This document shows, one piece after another, positions 35,817 through 46,264 of a stretch of 64,000 nucleotides of DNA (the first letter of the stretch is position 1; every line of letters begins with the position of its first letter). A program made the translations under genes and the position numbers. The stretch is from Endocalyx cinctus. Its lineage: Eukaryota > Ascomycota > Sordariomycetes > Amphisphaeriales > Apiosporaceae. The notes beneath the pieces were generated by a model. It made no database searches. It was not told the origin of the DNA and saw only the letters and a list, made by a program, of their open reading frames with translations. Location: the NCBI GenBank assembly GCA_001600455.1, contig BCKC01000007.1:2358019-2422018 (forward strand), given 5' to 3'.

Positions 35817-37214
35817 GAGAAGCGATCTCAATATCTCGACGTCATTTCGCCCTCGTCTCCATTCAAAATTAATTTCAAATAACCCGATTATACCTATAAC
35901 CTACCCATTGCATTCGGGCTACTGGATAGTTCTGACTTTCCGAATTCCACATAAATATATTAATCACTTCTATATTCGCATCATTTTCATGGCCGGGTTT
36001 AAATGAACCGGTTGTGATTACGCCGATCTGTCGGGAGTACAACGGATTTATTACGCAAGGATATAGAAGATGGAAGGAATTTCATAGGAGGACGATGATC
36101 TCCATAATCCTCGAGATGCGCAAAGCATGTCGACGGGTTGGTCTATTCTTTTCTTTTTTTTTTTTTTTTTTTTATTTCCTTTCCTTTTTTTTCATTACGG
36201 GAAGAGAAGGTAATTAGGAAAGGCCGGTCGGTGGGAGAGGGTGGAATTTTTCATCTCAGTCATCGCGAAGAAAGCTTATCAAAGCATGATACCATAAGAT
36301 TTTGTTCTCTTCGTTTTCCCATGCATCTATTTCACTTCATCCTCCATTTTACGCCTCCTTACGACGATAACGATGAGAAAATAAAAAAATGTAGTTCAGT
36401 TGACAGGTTACGAGGATGATGTGCGTCTGTATTTTTTATTTTCTTTTTCTCTTTAAAACATGGCGAAACAGATACCATCCTCCCATTTTAAGTTGTGGTT
36501 TCTTTGATTCACAGCTTCACAATGAATTTTATGTATGTATATAGAGGCTAGCTTTTGCTCTGCACAATACCAATAAATCAAGCTTGCGCTTGTTTTCGAA
36601 ATTAAATACTTTCTTATATTGATTTTCTTAAGTTCTAGATGTTTGGGTTCATGTATCTGATTTTATTACATTATATGTCATAATTTGAGTGAGCAAACTG
36701 AATATACATTCCAGTAGCGTTGTCTAAGTTACAGTAACACTGTTACCCTTTCCATACTATCTTGGAATAGCAAACAATTCAATCGTGCAAAAGTATCATC
36801 CCGAATTCTTTCAAAGCGAATGCAATAAGTTAATCCTGTATGCATTTCTTTCCGAATAATGGCATACGAATAAATGCGTTGTTGACGATGAATTCGGTCG
36901 TATATCTTTTTAGATACACAAAATGTCCATTCCTTGTAGACAATCCGAAAACGGAACTACCTTTGTTTCCAGCTTACGAGCTTCATCGAAAGGAGACGAC
37001 ATGTTTCTAAGTAACGCCAAATGCGGCGAGCCCATTAGAATTTGGAAGCATCCTTTGTTAGGTCATTGACCATTGAATTACTCTTCGCTCGCAACAACTT
37101 CTTCTGAAGATTTGCTTCTACTTACCACATGACAACACCTTAACCTAAGTTGACACATTCTGTCTTTTCACACTGAGCTGCAACTTCCGCAGATAGACAG
37201 AGGTAATCGCAAAC
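35817..37214. other. Intergenic region, about 1.4 kb
   Basis: AT-rich 3' flank of the giant gene (T runs at 36160-36175) and upstream region of the next gene. No gene supported. Confidence 0.55.
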
Positions 37215-39107
37215 ATGGTTGTTCCACCTTTGGCCAGCGGCGAAATCATACGCCATGAGTCTCCTTATTCATTTCAACCGTACAATCGCGGATCGTCGGC
37301 AGATTATCTAGCTAATAGCGCCTCGTCCGACATTTCCATGCTAGTGCTTAACCAACTTCAACGCACGAGTACAACGCCTCTAAGCTCCGAGGGAATGCGC
37401 CTGATGCTCACGCGCCTCCTCGCCATTCAACCGCAAATCACTCAGGATGTTGTTGCGCTCGACATCGGGACCTCAAACAATGGAATCCAGTCTGCCTCCG
37501 GAGAGCCTATCTGGTTCTCACAGAGCTGGATGGATTTCAACAACACCATAATGATGGAACAGCCGCAATTCCCCATCACCAGGGAATTTCTCATGTGGGT
37601 GGTCAACGCCGGAACTGCTACCAACGAGCACTTCGTCACCATCCTCGTGCGGTTCGACCTCGCGACCGACCCGAACCAGCCCCGCGTCACCCACTGGACC
37701 ATCGTGGACCCTCAGAGGGACGAGAACGCCGAGGAGAGGCGCATGCGCGTCGAAGCCCGCCTGAAGCTCCTCCTGAACCCGATCCATTTCCCGACCCCCG
37801 AGGACGCTACCGAGACCTGGGTTCCGCCCATGGCCACCGACGACGACTGGAGCACCGGCTTTCGCGCGTACGACCTAATCGACCAGCTGCTCGAGCGCGT
37901 CGGCTGGGTCCAGTCGACGACTTCGGTCGGCGCCGCGGAGGAAGCGGGCGAGAACGACCGCCACGAAGGAGCCGACTGGGTCTTCGCCCCGGCCACGCGC
38001 CAGTGGGTCAACCTGCCCAAGGTCCGGTCCGACATGATCGGTCTCGCCACCGGCGCCGTCCTCGAGGCGACCGAATTCAGGACCCGCATCGGCATATACC
38101 CGATCAACCGGTTCCCGTCCATCGGAGAGAGGGAGATCGCGGACCCGAACTTGACCAACCCTCACACGGAGCCCGAGGAGCTGGACCCCCGCGGGACGAT
38201 GCCGCAGATCTTTATCCCGAATCAGGACGGCGCGGGTAACGTCTTCGCCGGAGGACGACCCTGGGGCGCGCCTGGCGGTCCGGTGGAGCAGGCAGAACCG
38301 GAGGCGCCGCAGCAGGACGCGCAGGAGGGAGAACAACAGGAGGAACAGCAGGCGGAGGCGGATGAGGATATGCAAGTGGACGCGCCGGCCGAGCCAGAAG
38401 ACCCGATCGATGAGACGATGGAAGACACCTCCTTGTTCGGAGACGAGGAGGATACCGCTGGCGATGACGTTTCCGAGGGTGATGTTCCTCAAGACACCCC
38501 TGGAGACGACAGCTCCGATAACTCCGATAACGATGATGTTTCCGGAGGTAGCAATGGTAACTCTGGTAAGAACCTTTTCCATCAGGATGTCACTCGTAAC
38601 AAGCCTCTAGCTAACCCTCTACGCGATACCGCTATAGTAAATGTGCCGGGCCCTGTCCATAATCCTCCTAGCCCGGTGGCTTATCCACCCCTTCCTCCCA
38701 TGCCCCTTCCTCCCATGCCTCTTCCTCCCATGCCCCTTCCTCCCATGGTTACTTCACAGGGCGGTCAACCTACTCAGGGTGGTAGACTACCCGCACTACC
38801 CACATTGCCTACGTCACCCACATCACCCACACTACCACAACCACCACAACTACCACCCCTTACCAGGCCAACAGCTCCTGGTGGTCAGAAGGGCTACATT
38901 CATACCGCGCTGCCCCCGAACCACCCCACCGTCTTTGGACCGTCGCAGACCGCCGCCTCCCGGTCCCTCGGGATCCACCCTGACCGGAGGAGACGAACCG
39001 CGATCGCCGCGCTTGCCTCTCCGCGGACCTCGACCACCTCTCTTCCCGCCGATCCCCGGCCGACCTCCTCGCGGACCCCCCAGCGGACCCCCCAGCGCCC
39101 CGGGTAG
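37215..39107 (+). CDS. Hypothetical protein, N-terminal half of a probable two-frame locus (possible degenerate Ulp1-like fold)
   Basis: Open frame of 630 aa from ATG 37215 (context aacATGg). Residues about 1-310 look globular. WFSQSWMDFNN, HFVTILVRFD, THWTIVDPQRDE and DDDWSTGFRAYDLIDQLLERV follow the order of a C48/Ulp1-type peptidase (WL..., H-W...D..., ...CG), but no Cys is present at the last site, so any relationship is weak and the protein would be inactive. Residues 340-460 are Glu/Gln/Asp-rich, followed by a Pro-rich part with four PLPPM repeats. The frame stops at 39105-39107, but from about 38,870 another frame (+1) also becomes coding-like and runs to 40989. Most likely one gene with an intron or a frameshift between 38,782 and 39,104. 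A candidate intron is 38782..38866 (gtagac...ttaccag, 85 nt, restores frame), though its donor is weak. Confidence 0.55.
   Translation: MVVPPLASGEIIRHESPYSFQPYNRGSSADYLANSASSDISMLVLNQLQRTSTTPLSSEGMRLMLTRLLAIQPQITQDVVALDIGTSNNGIQSASGEPIWFSQSWMDFNNTIMMEQPQFPITREFLMWVVNAGTATNEHFVTILVRFDLATDPNQPRVTHWTIVDPQRDENAEERRMRVEARLKLLLNPIHFPTPEDATETWVPPMATDDDWSTGFRAYDLIDQLLERVGWVQSTTSVGAAEEAGENDRHEGADWVFAPATRQWVNLPKVRSDMIGLATGAVLEATEFRTRIGIYPINRFPSIGEREIADPNLTNPHTEPEELDPRGTMPQIFIPNQDGAGNVFAGGRPWGAPGGPVEQAEPEAPQQDAQEGEQQEEQQAEADEDMQVDAPAEPEDPIDETMEDTSLFGDEEDTAGDDVSEGDVPQDTPGDDSSDNSDNDDVSGGSNGNSGKNLFHQDVTRNKPLANPLRDTAIVNVPGPVHNPPSPVAYPPLPPMPLPPMPLPPMPLPPMVTSQGGQPTQGGRLPALPTLPTSPTSPTLPQPPQLPPLTRPTAPGGQKGYIHTALPPNHPTVFGPSQTAASRSLGIHPDRRRRTAIAALASPRTSTTSLPADPRPTSSRTPQRTPQRPG
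38691..38750 (+). repeat. 15-nt coding tandem repeat, 4 copies
   Basis: Unit cttcctcccatgccc at 38691, 38706, 38721 and 38736 with few changes. In the 37215 frame it encodes repeated PPMPL. Confidence 0.9.
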
Positions 39108-40989
39108 TAACCCGCCTAGCGCCCCCGCCCCCGGCCCCGTGGGCGTCTGCTGCGGCCAGTGCGGCTGCGCCGGATCCGTGCGCCGACCCGGCGGCGGTAT
39201 CCGACTTCCCCCGGGACACCCGCCGATCGGGGATTTCCTCCCGCCCGGGCACCCCCCTATCAGGGGAGGAGGAGCTGGAGCAGGAGCAGGAGGTAACGGT
39301 GGCTACGGTTGCGGTGGAGGAAGACCTCCTCACGGCGCCCGACCTGTAGGCTGTGGTTGCGGTGGCGGACAGCCCCCTGTCGGAGGAGCAGGCAACGGTG
39401 GTTGTGGTTGTGCTGGAGGAAGACCTCCACATGGCTGCCAACCGGTAGGCTGTGGTGGAGGACAACCCCCTGCTGCTCATCCTCCCTGCGGTGGACACCC
39501 TCCTGTTGCTCACCCTCCCTGCGGCGGACCCCCTCCTTGCGGTGGGCATCCTCCCTGTGGTGAGCACCCTCCGTGCGGGCCACCGCCTTGCGAATGTGGT
39601 GGATTTGGTGGATTTGGTGGGTTCCCAATCATGGCGCCCATACCTATTGCTCTGCCGCCGATGGCGTTCCCACCGATGGCGATTCCTCAAGCTGCGCCCG
39701 TGCCTATTGCTGGATCGCCGATGTTTTTCCATCCTTATGTACCAGCTGGAGCTTCTGTACCTGCTGGGCCTCCACCTGTTGGATCGCCGATAGCGTTCCA
39801 TCCTTATGTGCCAGCTGGGTCTGCTGGACCTCCACCTGTTGCTTCATTCCCGAGGTTTTTCCATCCTTATGTGCCAGCCGGATCTCCTATACCTTCTGCA
39901 CCTGCTGGACCTGTACCTGTTGCTCCTGTTGCTCCTGTTGCTCCTGTTGCTCCTGTTACACCTGCTGCACCTGCTACACCTGCTGCACCTGCTGATCCTG
40001 TTGAACTTGGTGCTAGTACGCGTCGTTCGATCAAACGCTCTAGATCCGCCGCAGCAGCAGGTCCTGTAAACCCTGCCGTCCCTTCTGGTTCGTCCAAGTC
40101 GATCAAGTCGTCCAAGTCTTCCAAGTCGTCCAAGTCGATCAAGTCATCCAGCAGCTCAGCTTCGAGTAAGCCCTACATTGACCTGATCCAGGACTACAGG
40201 GAGCGGAAGGAGCAGGAGATTCAGCAGGCGCGGAACACCGTCGAGGAGCTCGAGACGGAGATCCAGAGCACGGACCAGATGTTCAACCACGAGGTGCCGT
40301 GGTCGACCGACAACCTGGACGAGATCGAGACGCAGCTGCGGGAGGTGAACGCGCTCCTACAGGAGGCGAACCGCCAGGTGGACGCGCTCGAGACCGTGTA
40401 CGATTTCGGACTGCACCGGGAGGTCGAGGACGACCTGGACATCTACGTGATCAGCGAGGACCTGCGGGATCGCATCACCGAGGTCGAGTTCGAGCTGGCC
40501 GTGTGGCAGACCGAGGCGCGGAACCTGCGGACCGAGCACGAGCAGAACCTCTTGGCCGCCGCCATCGTGCAGCAGCTACAGGCCGCCGGCAGGCCGTCGG
40601 CCGCGCCTCCCGCCGGACCGGTCGTCGGAACCCCCCCCGCCACGGTGAAGAGCGAGTCGGACGACGACGATTCGGACGACGGTAATAACCCCAACGTCTT
40701 GCACCTCACCATCCAGCCGCCGGACGCGGCGATGCTTCAGAACTTGACGTCCAACACGAAGGTGGTCCAGGATCACGGGGTCCTGAAGTTCGTCGATTTC
40801 GGGGCTCAGACGTCGGGCGCGTACGAGACGGCCGGTACCTCGACCGGCCAGGGCACCAGTACCTCGCCACCGAAAACCAGGAAGCGAAAGAGGACCCCTT
40901 ACGATAGCGGCAAGAGGAAGATGCTGAGAACGGGCGGCATTAGCGTGTTGAGTTCCATGGAGCACCATTATGCGGTAGACGAAGTGTAA
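38867..40989 (+). CDS. Gly/Pro/Cys-repeat and coiled-coil protein, C-terminal half of the 37-41 kb locus
   Basis: This frame is open from about 38,641 (first ATG 38641) to the stop at 40987-40989; its start is set here at the candidate splice acceptor. In order: Pro/Arg-rich; a Cys/Gly part (VCCGQCGCAGSV, then GCGCGGGQPPVGG-like blocks with HPPCGG and PHGCQPVGC repeats, nt about 39,140-39,620); three FHPYVPAG repeats (nt 39727, 39796, 39859); PVA repeats encoded by a 9-nt unit (from 39916); a basic KRSRS stretch; an SKS/SSK-rich linker (40096-40147); then a strongly predicted coiled coil (nt about 40,170-40,560: RERKEQEIQQARNTVEELE, LREVNALLQEANRQVDALE). It ends with an acidic SDDDDSDDG block and a KRKR signal (TRKRKRTPYDSGKRK), suggesting nuclear targeting. 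Compositional bias is extreme and no family is recognised. It should be annotated together with the preceding frame. Confidence 0.55.
39727..39872 (+). repeat. Three direct repeats encoding FHPYVPAG
   Basis: ttccatccttatgt recurs at 39727, 39796 and 39859 in the same frame. Confidence 0.85.
39916..39960 (+). repeat. 9-nt tandem repeat (cctgttgct), 4-5 copies
   Basis: Exact units at 39916, 39925, 39934 and 39943, then a variant; encodes VAP repeats. Confidence 0.9.
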
Positions 40990-43696
40990 AGGGGGGTTAT
41001 TGGCTGTAGAGATTTTAAAAATATTTCATCCTTGCTGTAATTTAGACATGGCATTTTATTTAGTTTCTTTTGATTTTCTTATGTAGTACTAATTAAATTT
41101 CCCTTCAATTTCGATAGAAATATTCATCTCAATAATTAAGTGATGGGATTGATAATATTCTATTCTATTGATTATGTTTATACTTCGTTGATCTACGTAT
41201 AAGTGCATGAAATCTCTTACCTCGAATAAATAGTCATACTAATACTATGCTTACCGTCGTGGCCAGTTAACTTGTACTTGTATGGACAGTTCGTAATAAA
41301 GGGAAATCAAGTGACACCAATCCGTCTTCTCTATGGTAGTCATAAGTTGTTCAGTGGAGTAGGATTGTGTCTGCTGAAAGCTTTTGAACTGGCGATTTAA
41401 ATTTCTCAAAGAGCGCCTTGGGGATAATAAAAAAAAATGCGTGTAGCAAAATCTGCATGTCATCTCGGTTTCTAGGTTCTCGTTCTCTATTTAATATCGA
41501 GTTCATATATGGATTTTCTATTGGTTGCTCGATTTTATGTTGCAATATATGCTGTTCTTGATTATTGATGTCTTGTTTAAAAACAGAGGCATTACTCAAG
41601 CTCCGTTCGCTGAAAGATTTTCCCTAAATTAGACAAAGTATATATCATATACTGGGACGTTGAAACGAACGTAAGTCTCGGTATGTATAGGTAATGGGGG
41701 GAAAAGCGAATATCCAGGTTATAGAATAGGTTTTCAGGGGGAGATCTCAGCTACGCTTACACTGAATACATATGAAATAATACGGGGAATTATATGTAGG
41801 TTCTTTTGGATGGTGATACTGATAGTTATTCTTATCTGAGAATCGTCATATTGGAATCAAGCTGCATCTGATAATATGCAGAGTCGGTTAACCTATAGTA
41901 ATCAAGAGAGATACATACGAAGGCTGGAGGGCGTTAAAGTACCTTTATGCAGGTAATCCTTAAACCCTATATACAGTATGCAGTATGTATCCAGCCCCTT
42001 TTACTCTAATGCATCAGAAAACTTACAATTCAGTTCATCTGAGGAGTAAGTTATAATCCATTTTTAAGGGGGCAGGTTGCATTAAATTATACGTAAATTT
42101 TCTATACTTTACTCTATACTCGATATTTTCAAGTAAAAGTTATCTCGTAATTGCTCCGAAACTATAGAACCTTAGAACCTTAGGGTTAGAATGGAAATAT
42201 AATGACGTACAATAAGAATTCCCCAACATGACTTTAAGCACAAAGCAAGCGAGCAGGTGAAAGACACTGCATGTTTTATTGATATAATTAGTAAATAAAT
42301 AAGAGTTAAGGTACTTGAGTATAGATAGATACATACCTAGGTAGGTATTTAGGTATATTCAATATAGGAAAGAATCATAGTCGTCTGGACCCATTGTAAG
42401 CCCGTTGCTCGAGCATAATGAATCAAACTACATCTACCATTATGTATATATGTATATCATCTTGCCAACTTACCGTGGTCTATATTTTATTTCAATATTC
42501 TATGTATACTGACTGTCGTATAAAATTCCGCCCAAAGACGCTATCACTTCAAGGGATTAAGTTGATGCAAGTTAACGGAATGTTAAAAGGTTTATTATTA
42601 TTTATTTTTATTTCTTTCTGTCTCTCTCCGATGTATTTATTTTATATTATTAATGATATGAAGCCCCAAATATTTAGGTTCAATGTTGACGTGGACATTC
42701 TCTGATGAGTATTCCCGGACGTCGTAACGCGGTTAATAGGCTTTTAGATCTAACACTATTCTATCCCGCTTTACCTTTACATTTCATATCTTCTCACCTG
42801 GTTTTTGAGGGAGAAAGAATAAAATACATAGAAAAGGAATCAAAAGCAAAAAGAAAATAAAAAAAATCTCTTCTTCCCCGCATTCATTCTAGAATCCGTA
42901 ATCTGCAGCATCGTCGTCTCCGTGGAGTAGCGTAGAGTTTAAACCCGAATTCAATTCTCTCCTTTCCGTGGTCCTGGCAACGCCGAATATGCGCGGTACT
43001 CACACTATGAACCGATCCATCAAAACAAAAAGAATAGGATGAAAAATTTTCACCTCTTTTTCTCTTCTTTTTTTTCATAAGAAACACCATCAACTACCTT
43101 TATATCATGTGAGAGTGACGTTATCCAGAAGCATCTAATGACTCTAATATCGTGAACTTGGCAATTAGGGACCTCCTAAAGAGTGGAACTCATATTCAAT
43201 ACTGACCTGGATATGAGACATAGCATGGTCTGATACTCTATAGCTTTCCGGTGTCTTATTGCAGTATGTAGGTTTCATGCAAGATATCCATCTCCAAGAC
43301 GACCAGGCATAACCTTGGAACCTTGATGGCACCGAACTTCTGCTCCTCACAGTACTACAGTATAACGAGTTCGAGCTGATGGTTGCCAAGTCCGTCGTTG
43401 AAGTTAATGTCATGCTCGAGCTTAACCCCAGAAAATCCAACCCCCCGAGAAAAGGAGAGGGGGGAATCACATCACCCTGATATCTCTCTTGCTGCTCGAG
43501 TTCATTACCAGCCAACCGCAAGGACATCCGAGAATGTACGTGCTCGAACCGGTCTATAAATATTCTGGTGATTTCCCAGATCCAAAACCGGTTTTTCTTT
43601 TCCCTCACCGCTCAACACCATCATCTACTCCTCACTCCTCAAACATAAACATATCACCTTTTAATTTAATAATCACTTCCTCACACCACAGCAAAG
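40990..43696. other. Intergenic region, about 2.7 kb
   Basis: AT-rich, with a TACCTAGGTA-type motif at about 42340. Frames are short and AT-biased. The last 500 nt become GC-balanced and pyrimidine-rich before the calpain-like gene and are probably its promoter and 5' leader. No gene supported. Confidence 0.55.
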
Positions 43697-45607
43697 ATGG
43701 TTTATCATAGCTCTGAGTCCGAAGCTCCTCTCCGAGGAGCCTCGGCCAAGAACATTGACCCCTACGTCCTCTTCGAGGCTCTCACCGGCCTCAAGATCGA
43801 CAAGCAGCAGGCGTCCTCTTCCTCCTCGAAGAGCTCCTCCACCGCTGCCGAGACCGGGTATGATGACCTGAGCGACATCAGCGGCTACGTCCGTCGATCT
43901 AGCGACGAGCCGAACCCCGACCCCCGACCCAAGGACAAGGAGGTCAACGTCGGCGCCATCAACCCTTACGCCCTGGTCGAGAACATGATCGGCCACCGGT
44001 TGGACCGACACTCGATGGCCGCCGCCCGCATCATCTGCGACACCCTGCAGACCGACTACGACGAGTTGTTCGACATGAAGCACAACTCGGTCCTCTACGC
44101 CGGTCTCAAGCTCAACCGCCAGGAGCGCCGGGCCGAGGAGCTGAACCGCAGAGAGGTTCGCATCCTCGACGAGCGTGACCTCGTCACCCCGGACCTGTCC
44201 CGGCTCATGCGCCTCGACGACCTCGAGAAGATCGGTCTCAAGGACGTCGGCGAGACCAAGGTCAAGCAGGCCCGCCTCCAGAACGGCAAGCTCCACCTCG
44301 TCCTCAACGCCAAGGACGTCGGTAACACCGTCGGCAACCGGGAGGTCACCATGACCATCAACGACCTCTCCCTCCCCTTCCGCCGCCAGAAGCGCCGCGG
44401 AGGTGACAACGACGACAACGACGAGGACCGCAACTCCAAGGGCGACGAGGGCGACGACCGCGACCGCCGCCAGGAGCGACACACCCCTCCCAACAGCTCT
44501 TGGCAGGACATCGACGAGGTCGTCTTCCGCCGGGGCGTCTTCCGCCAGCGCATCACCGACCGCATCAGCGACCGCAACCCCCGCATGGACTTCGACGGCT
44601 ACAGCCACTTCCGGGAAAAGCACGAGCACAAGTTCGACGACCCCGTCCAGGGTGCGTCGGCCAACAGCTGGCTCATCGCCGCCATCTTCTCCGTCTTCTG
44701 GGCCAACCCCAACGCCATCAACCGCGCCACCCGCGTCTTCGGCGACTACCCCGGCAACAAGCGTAACCGACGCCGAGGCGGCCGAGGCGACGACGACGAC
44801 GACAACGATGAAGACCGTGAGCGCAACGGCGAGGAGGACCGCGACGACGACGATGACGAGCGCCGCCGTCGCCGCCGAGGCGGATCCAGCGGCGAGGACG
44901 AGGAACGCCGCCGCCGCCGGGACGAGGAGAACATGTACAGCGGCCGGATGGAGGTCCGCTTCTACGACAAGGGCGGACGGAACAACAACAAGACCAAGAC
45001 GGTCTCGGTAGACTACCGCATCCCCGTGAACAACTCGAGCGCGGAGCCGGTCTACGCCCGCTCGAGCGACGGGTTCGAGATCTGGCCGGCCCTGTACGAG
45101 AAGGCGTTCGCCAAGTGGATCACGGGCGCCGAGACGGAGCACGTCGACATCACGCAGACGCACCACGGCGACCCCGTCAAGGCGATGGCGCAGATCGACG
45201 GCCGCGAGCCGCACTACTACTTCACGGACCGCCACGACGCCGAGGAGCTCGTCGGGCTCGTGCGCTCGCAGAGCGTCAACCACCGGACCATCAACCCGAT
45301 GACGGCCTTCACGCACGCCACCTCGGGCGAGAAGAGCAACTTCTACCGCGGCTGCAACCTCGTCGCGAACCACGCCTACTCCGTCCTCGGCTGGTTCAGC
45401 CAGGGCCAGGGCGAGAAGCAGTACATCATCGTCCGCAACCCTTGGGGCGTCACCGAGCCCCGCGGCTTCACCAGCTACCCCGGCATCCTCGACCGCGTCG
45501 AGCCCGCCTTCTGGCCACCCGCCGCCCTCTGCGACCGCGACGGCGTCCTCGCCATCGAGGTCTCCTCCTTCAAGGAGTACTTCGCCTGCATCGGTGTCGC
45601 CAAATAA
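43697..45607 (+). CDS. Calpain-like protein lacking the catalytic cysteine (pseudoprotease) with a charged insertion
   Basis: Single exon, 636 aa, ATG 43697 (context aagATGg). The protease core is recognisable: QGASANSWLIAAIF (318-331) aligns with the calpain QGxxGDCWLLAAL motif, but Ser324 replaces the catalytic Cys. The EIWPALYEKAFAKW block (461-474), the histidine site NHAYSVLGW (558-566, His559) and the asparagine site VRNPWG (579-584, Asn581) are kept. Between the Cys-site helix and the rest of the fold is an insertion of about 60 residues (355-412) made almost only of Arg, Asp, Glu and Gly; a second charged block lies at 232-262. The N terminus repeats a motif: NIDPYVLFEALTGLKIDK (19-36) and AINPYALVENMIGHRLDR (87-104). 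Calpains (family C2) are cysteine endopeptidases such as PalB. This one is probably inactive as a cysteine protease and may act as a binding protein (inference). Very GC-rich codons. Confidence 0.85.
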   Translation: MVYHSSESEAPLRGASAKNIDPYVLFEALTGLKIDKQQASSSSSKSSSTAAETGYDDLSDISGYVRRSSDEPNPDPRPKDKEVNVGAINPYALVENMIGHRLDRHSMAAARIICDTLQTDYDELFDMKHNSVLYAGLKLNRQERRAEELNRREVRILDERDLVTPDLSRLMRLDDLEKIGLKDVGETKVKQARLQNGKLHLVLNAKDVGNTVGNREVTMTINDLSLPFRRQKRRGGDNDDNDEDRNSKGDEGDDRDRRQERHTPPNSSWQDIDEVVFRRGVFRQRITDRISDRNPRMDFDGYSHFREKHEHKFDDPVQGASANSWLIAAIFSVFWANPNAINRATRVFGDYPGNKRNRRRGGRGDDDDDNDEDRERNGEEDRDDDDDERRRRRRGGSSGEDEERRRRRDEENMYSGRMEVRFYDKGGRNNNKTKTVSVDYRIPVNNSSAEPVYARSSDGFEIWPALYEKAFAKWITGAETEHVDITQTHHGDPVKAMAQIDGREPHYYFTDRHDAEELVGLVRSQSVNHRTINPMTAFTHATSGEKSNFYRGCNLVANHAYSVLGWFSQGQGEKQYIIVRNPWGVTEPRGFTSYPGILDRVEPAFWPPAALCDRDGVLAIEVSSFKEYFACIGVAK

Positions 45608-46264
45608 AATAAAGCGGGATCGACCTCGCGGCTCGTCTCTTAATAGTTAATTACCTGCTAACGGAGGAGAAACGCCCTTAAAGTTGGAGAAGAGATTTTT
45701 TTTTTTGGAATTTGTGAGGAAGTAAGTAGTAAGGATTCGAATGGTTATTGCCATAACTTTTAATCATAATTGAAAAAAACCAGAAAACATATACATTAAA
45801 AAAAGAGAGAGGAGAAGCAGGTAGTCTTTAAATACTTAACTCGAGTCATTCCTTACCATACTCTTATTTTTTTTCTCAACATGACTCGTGTACCTTAAAA
45901 TCTGGCAACCTGTTCTTGGTAAAAGGAGTTCAAAATGAAAACTCGCGTGTATTTTGGATACTAGGCAGTTTTAATTATAACTTCACATGTTGCTTATTAT
46001 GTATTGATGAACTGAAACATATTTCGAATTTAAAAGACGTGATCGTAAACCTGTCCCCTCTCAAGTACTGTGCTCGCCTTGTGGTTTGGTTATCCGACCA
46101 TCCGGTAATGCCTAATCTATTTCCTTTTTACACGTATTTCGTCATGTTACATTAGGTGCCGCCCAGATCCAGTACGCCAGATTGAATATGAGAAAGAAAG
46201 AGAAGAACCGACATTGATAAAGAAAAGTAAGAAAAAGAAGCGAGATATATAAATAAGTCCATTA
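45608..46264. other. Convergent intergenic region
   Basis: 3' flanks of the calpain-like (+) and GNAT-like (-) genes, AT-rich. No gene supported. Confidence 0.6.

Noticed and set aside
37595..38582. Other-frame + strand (37595-38239) and - strand (37875-38582) frames inside the 37-41 kb locus
   Set aside because: Arg/Pro- or Val/Arg-biased shadows of the GC-rich main frame; no motifs.
43165..43608. 147-aa frame on the - strand upstream of the calpain-like gene
   Set aside because: No ATG at the start of the frame; no motif; it lies in the likely promoter of the + strand gene.
43673..45373. A 566-codon open frame on the - strand opposite the calpain-like gene
   Set aside because: It is a mirror of a GC-rich exon with few possible antisense stops. 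The protein is almost only Val, Ala, Leu, Asp and Arg with no motif, while the + strand has calpain signatures.
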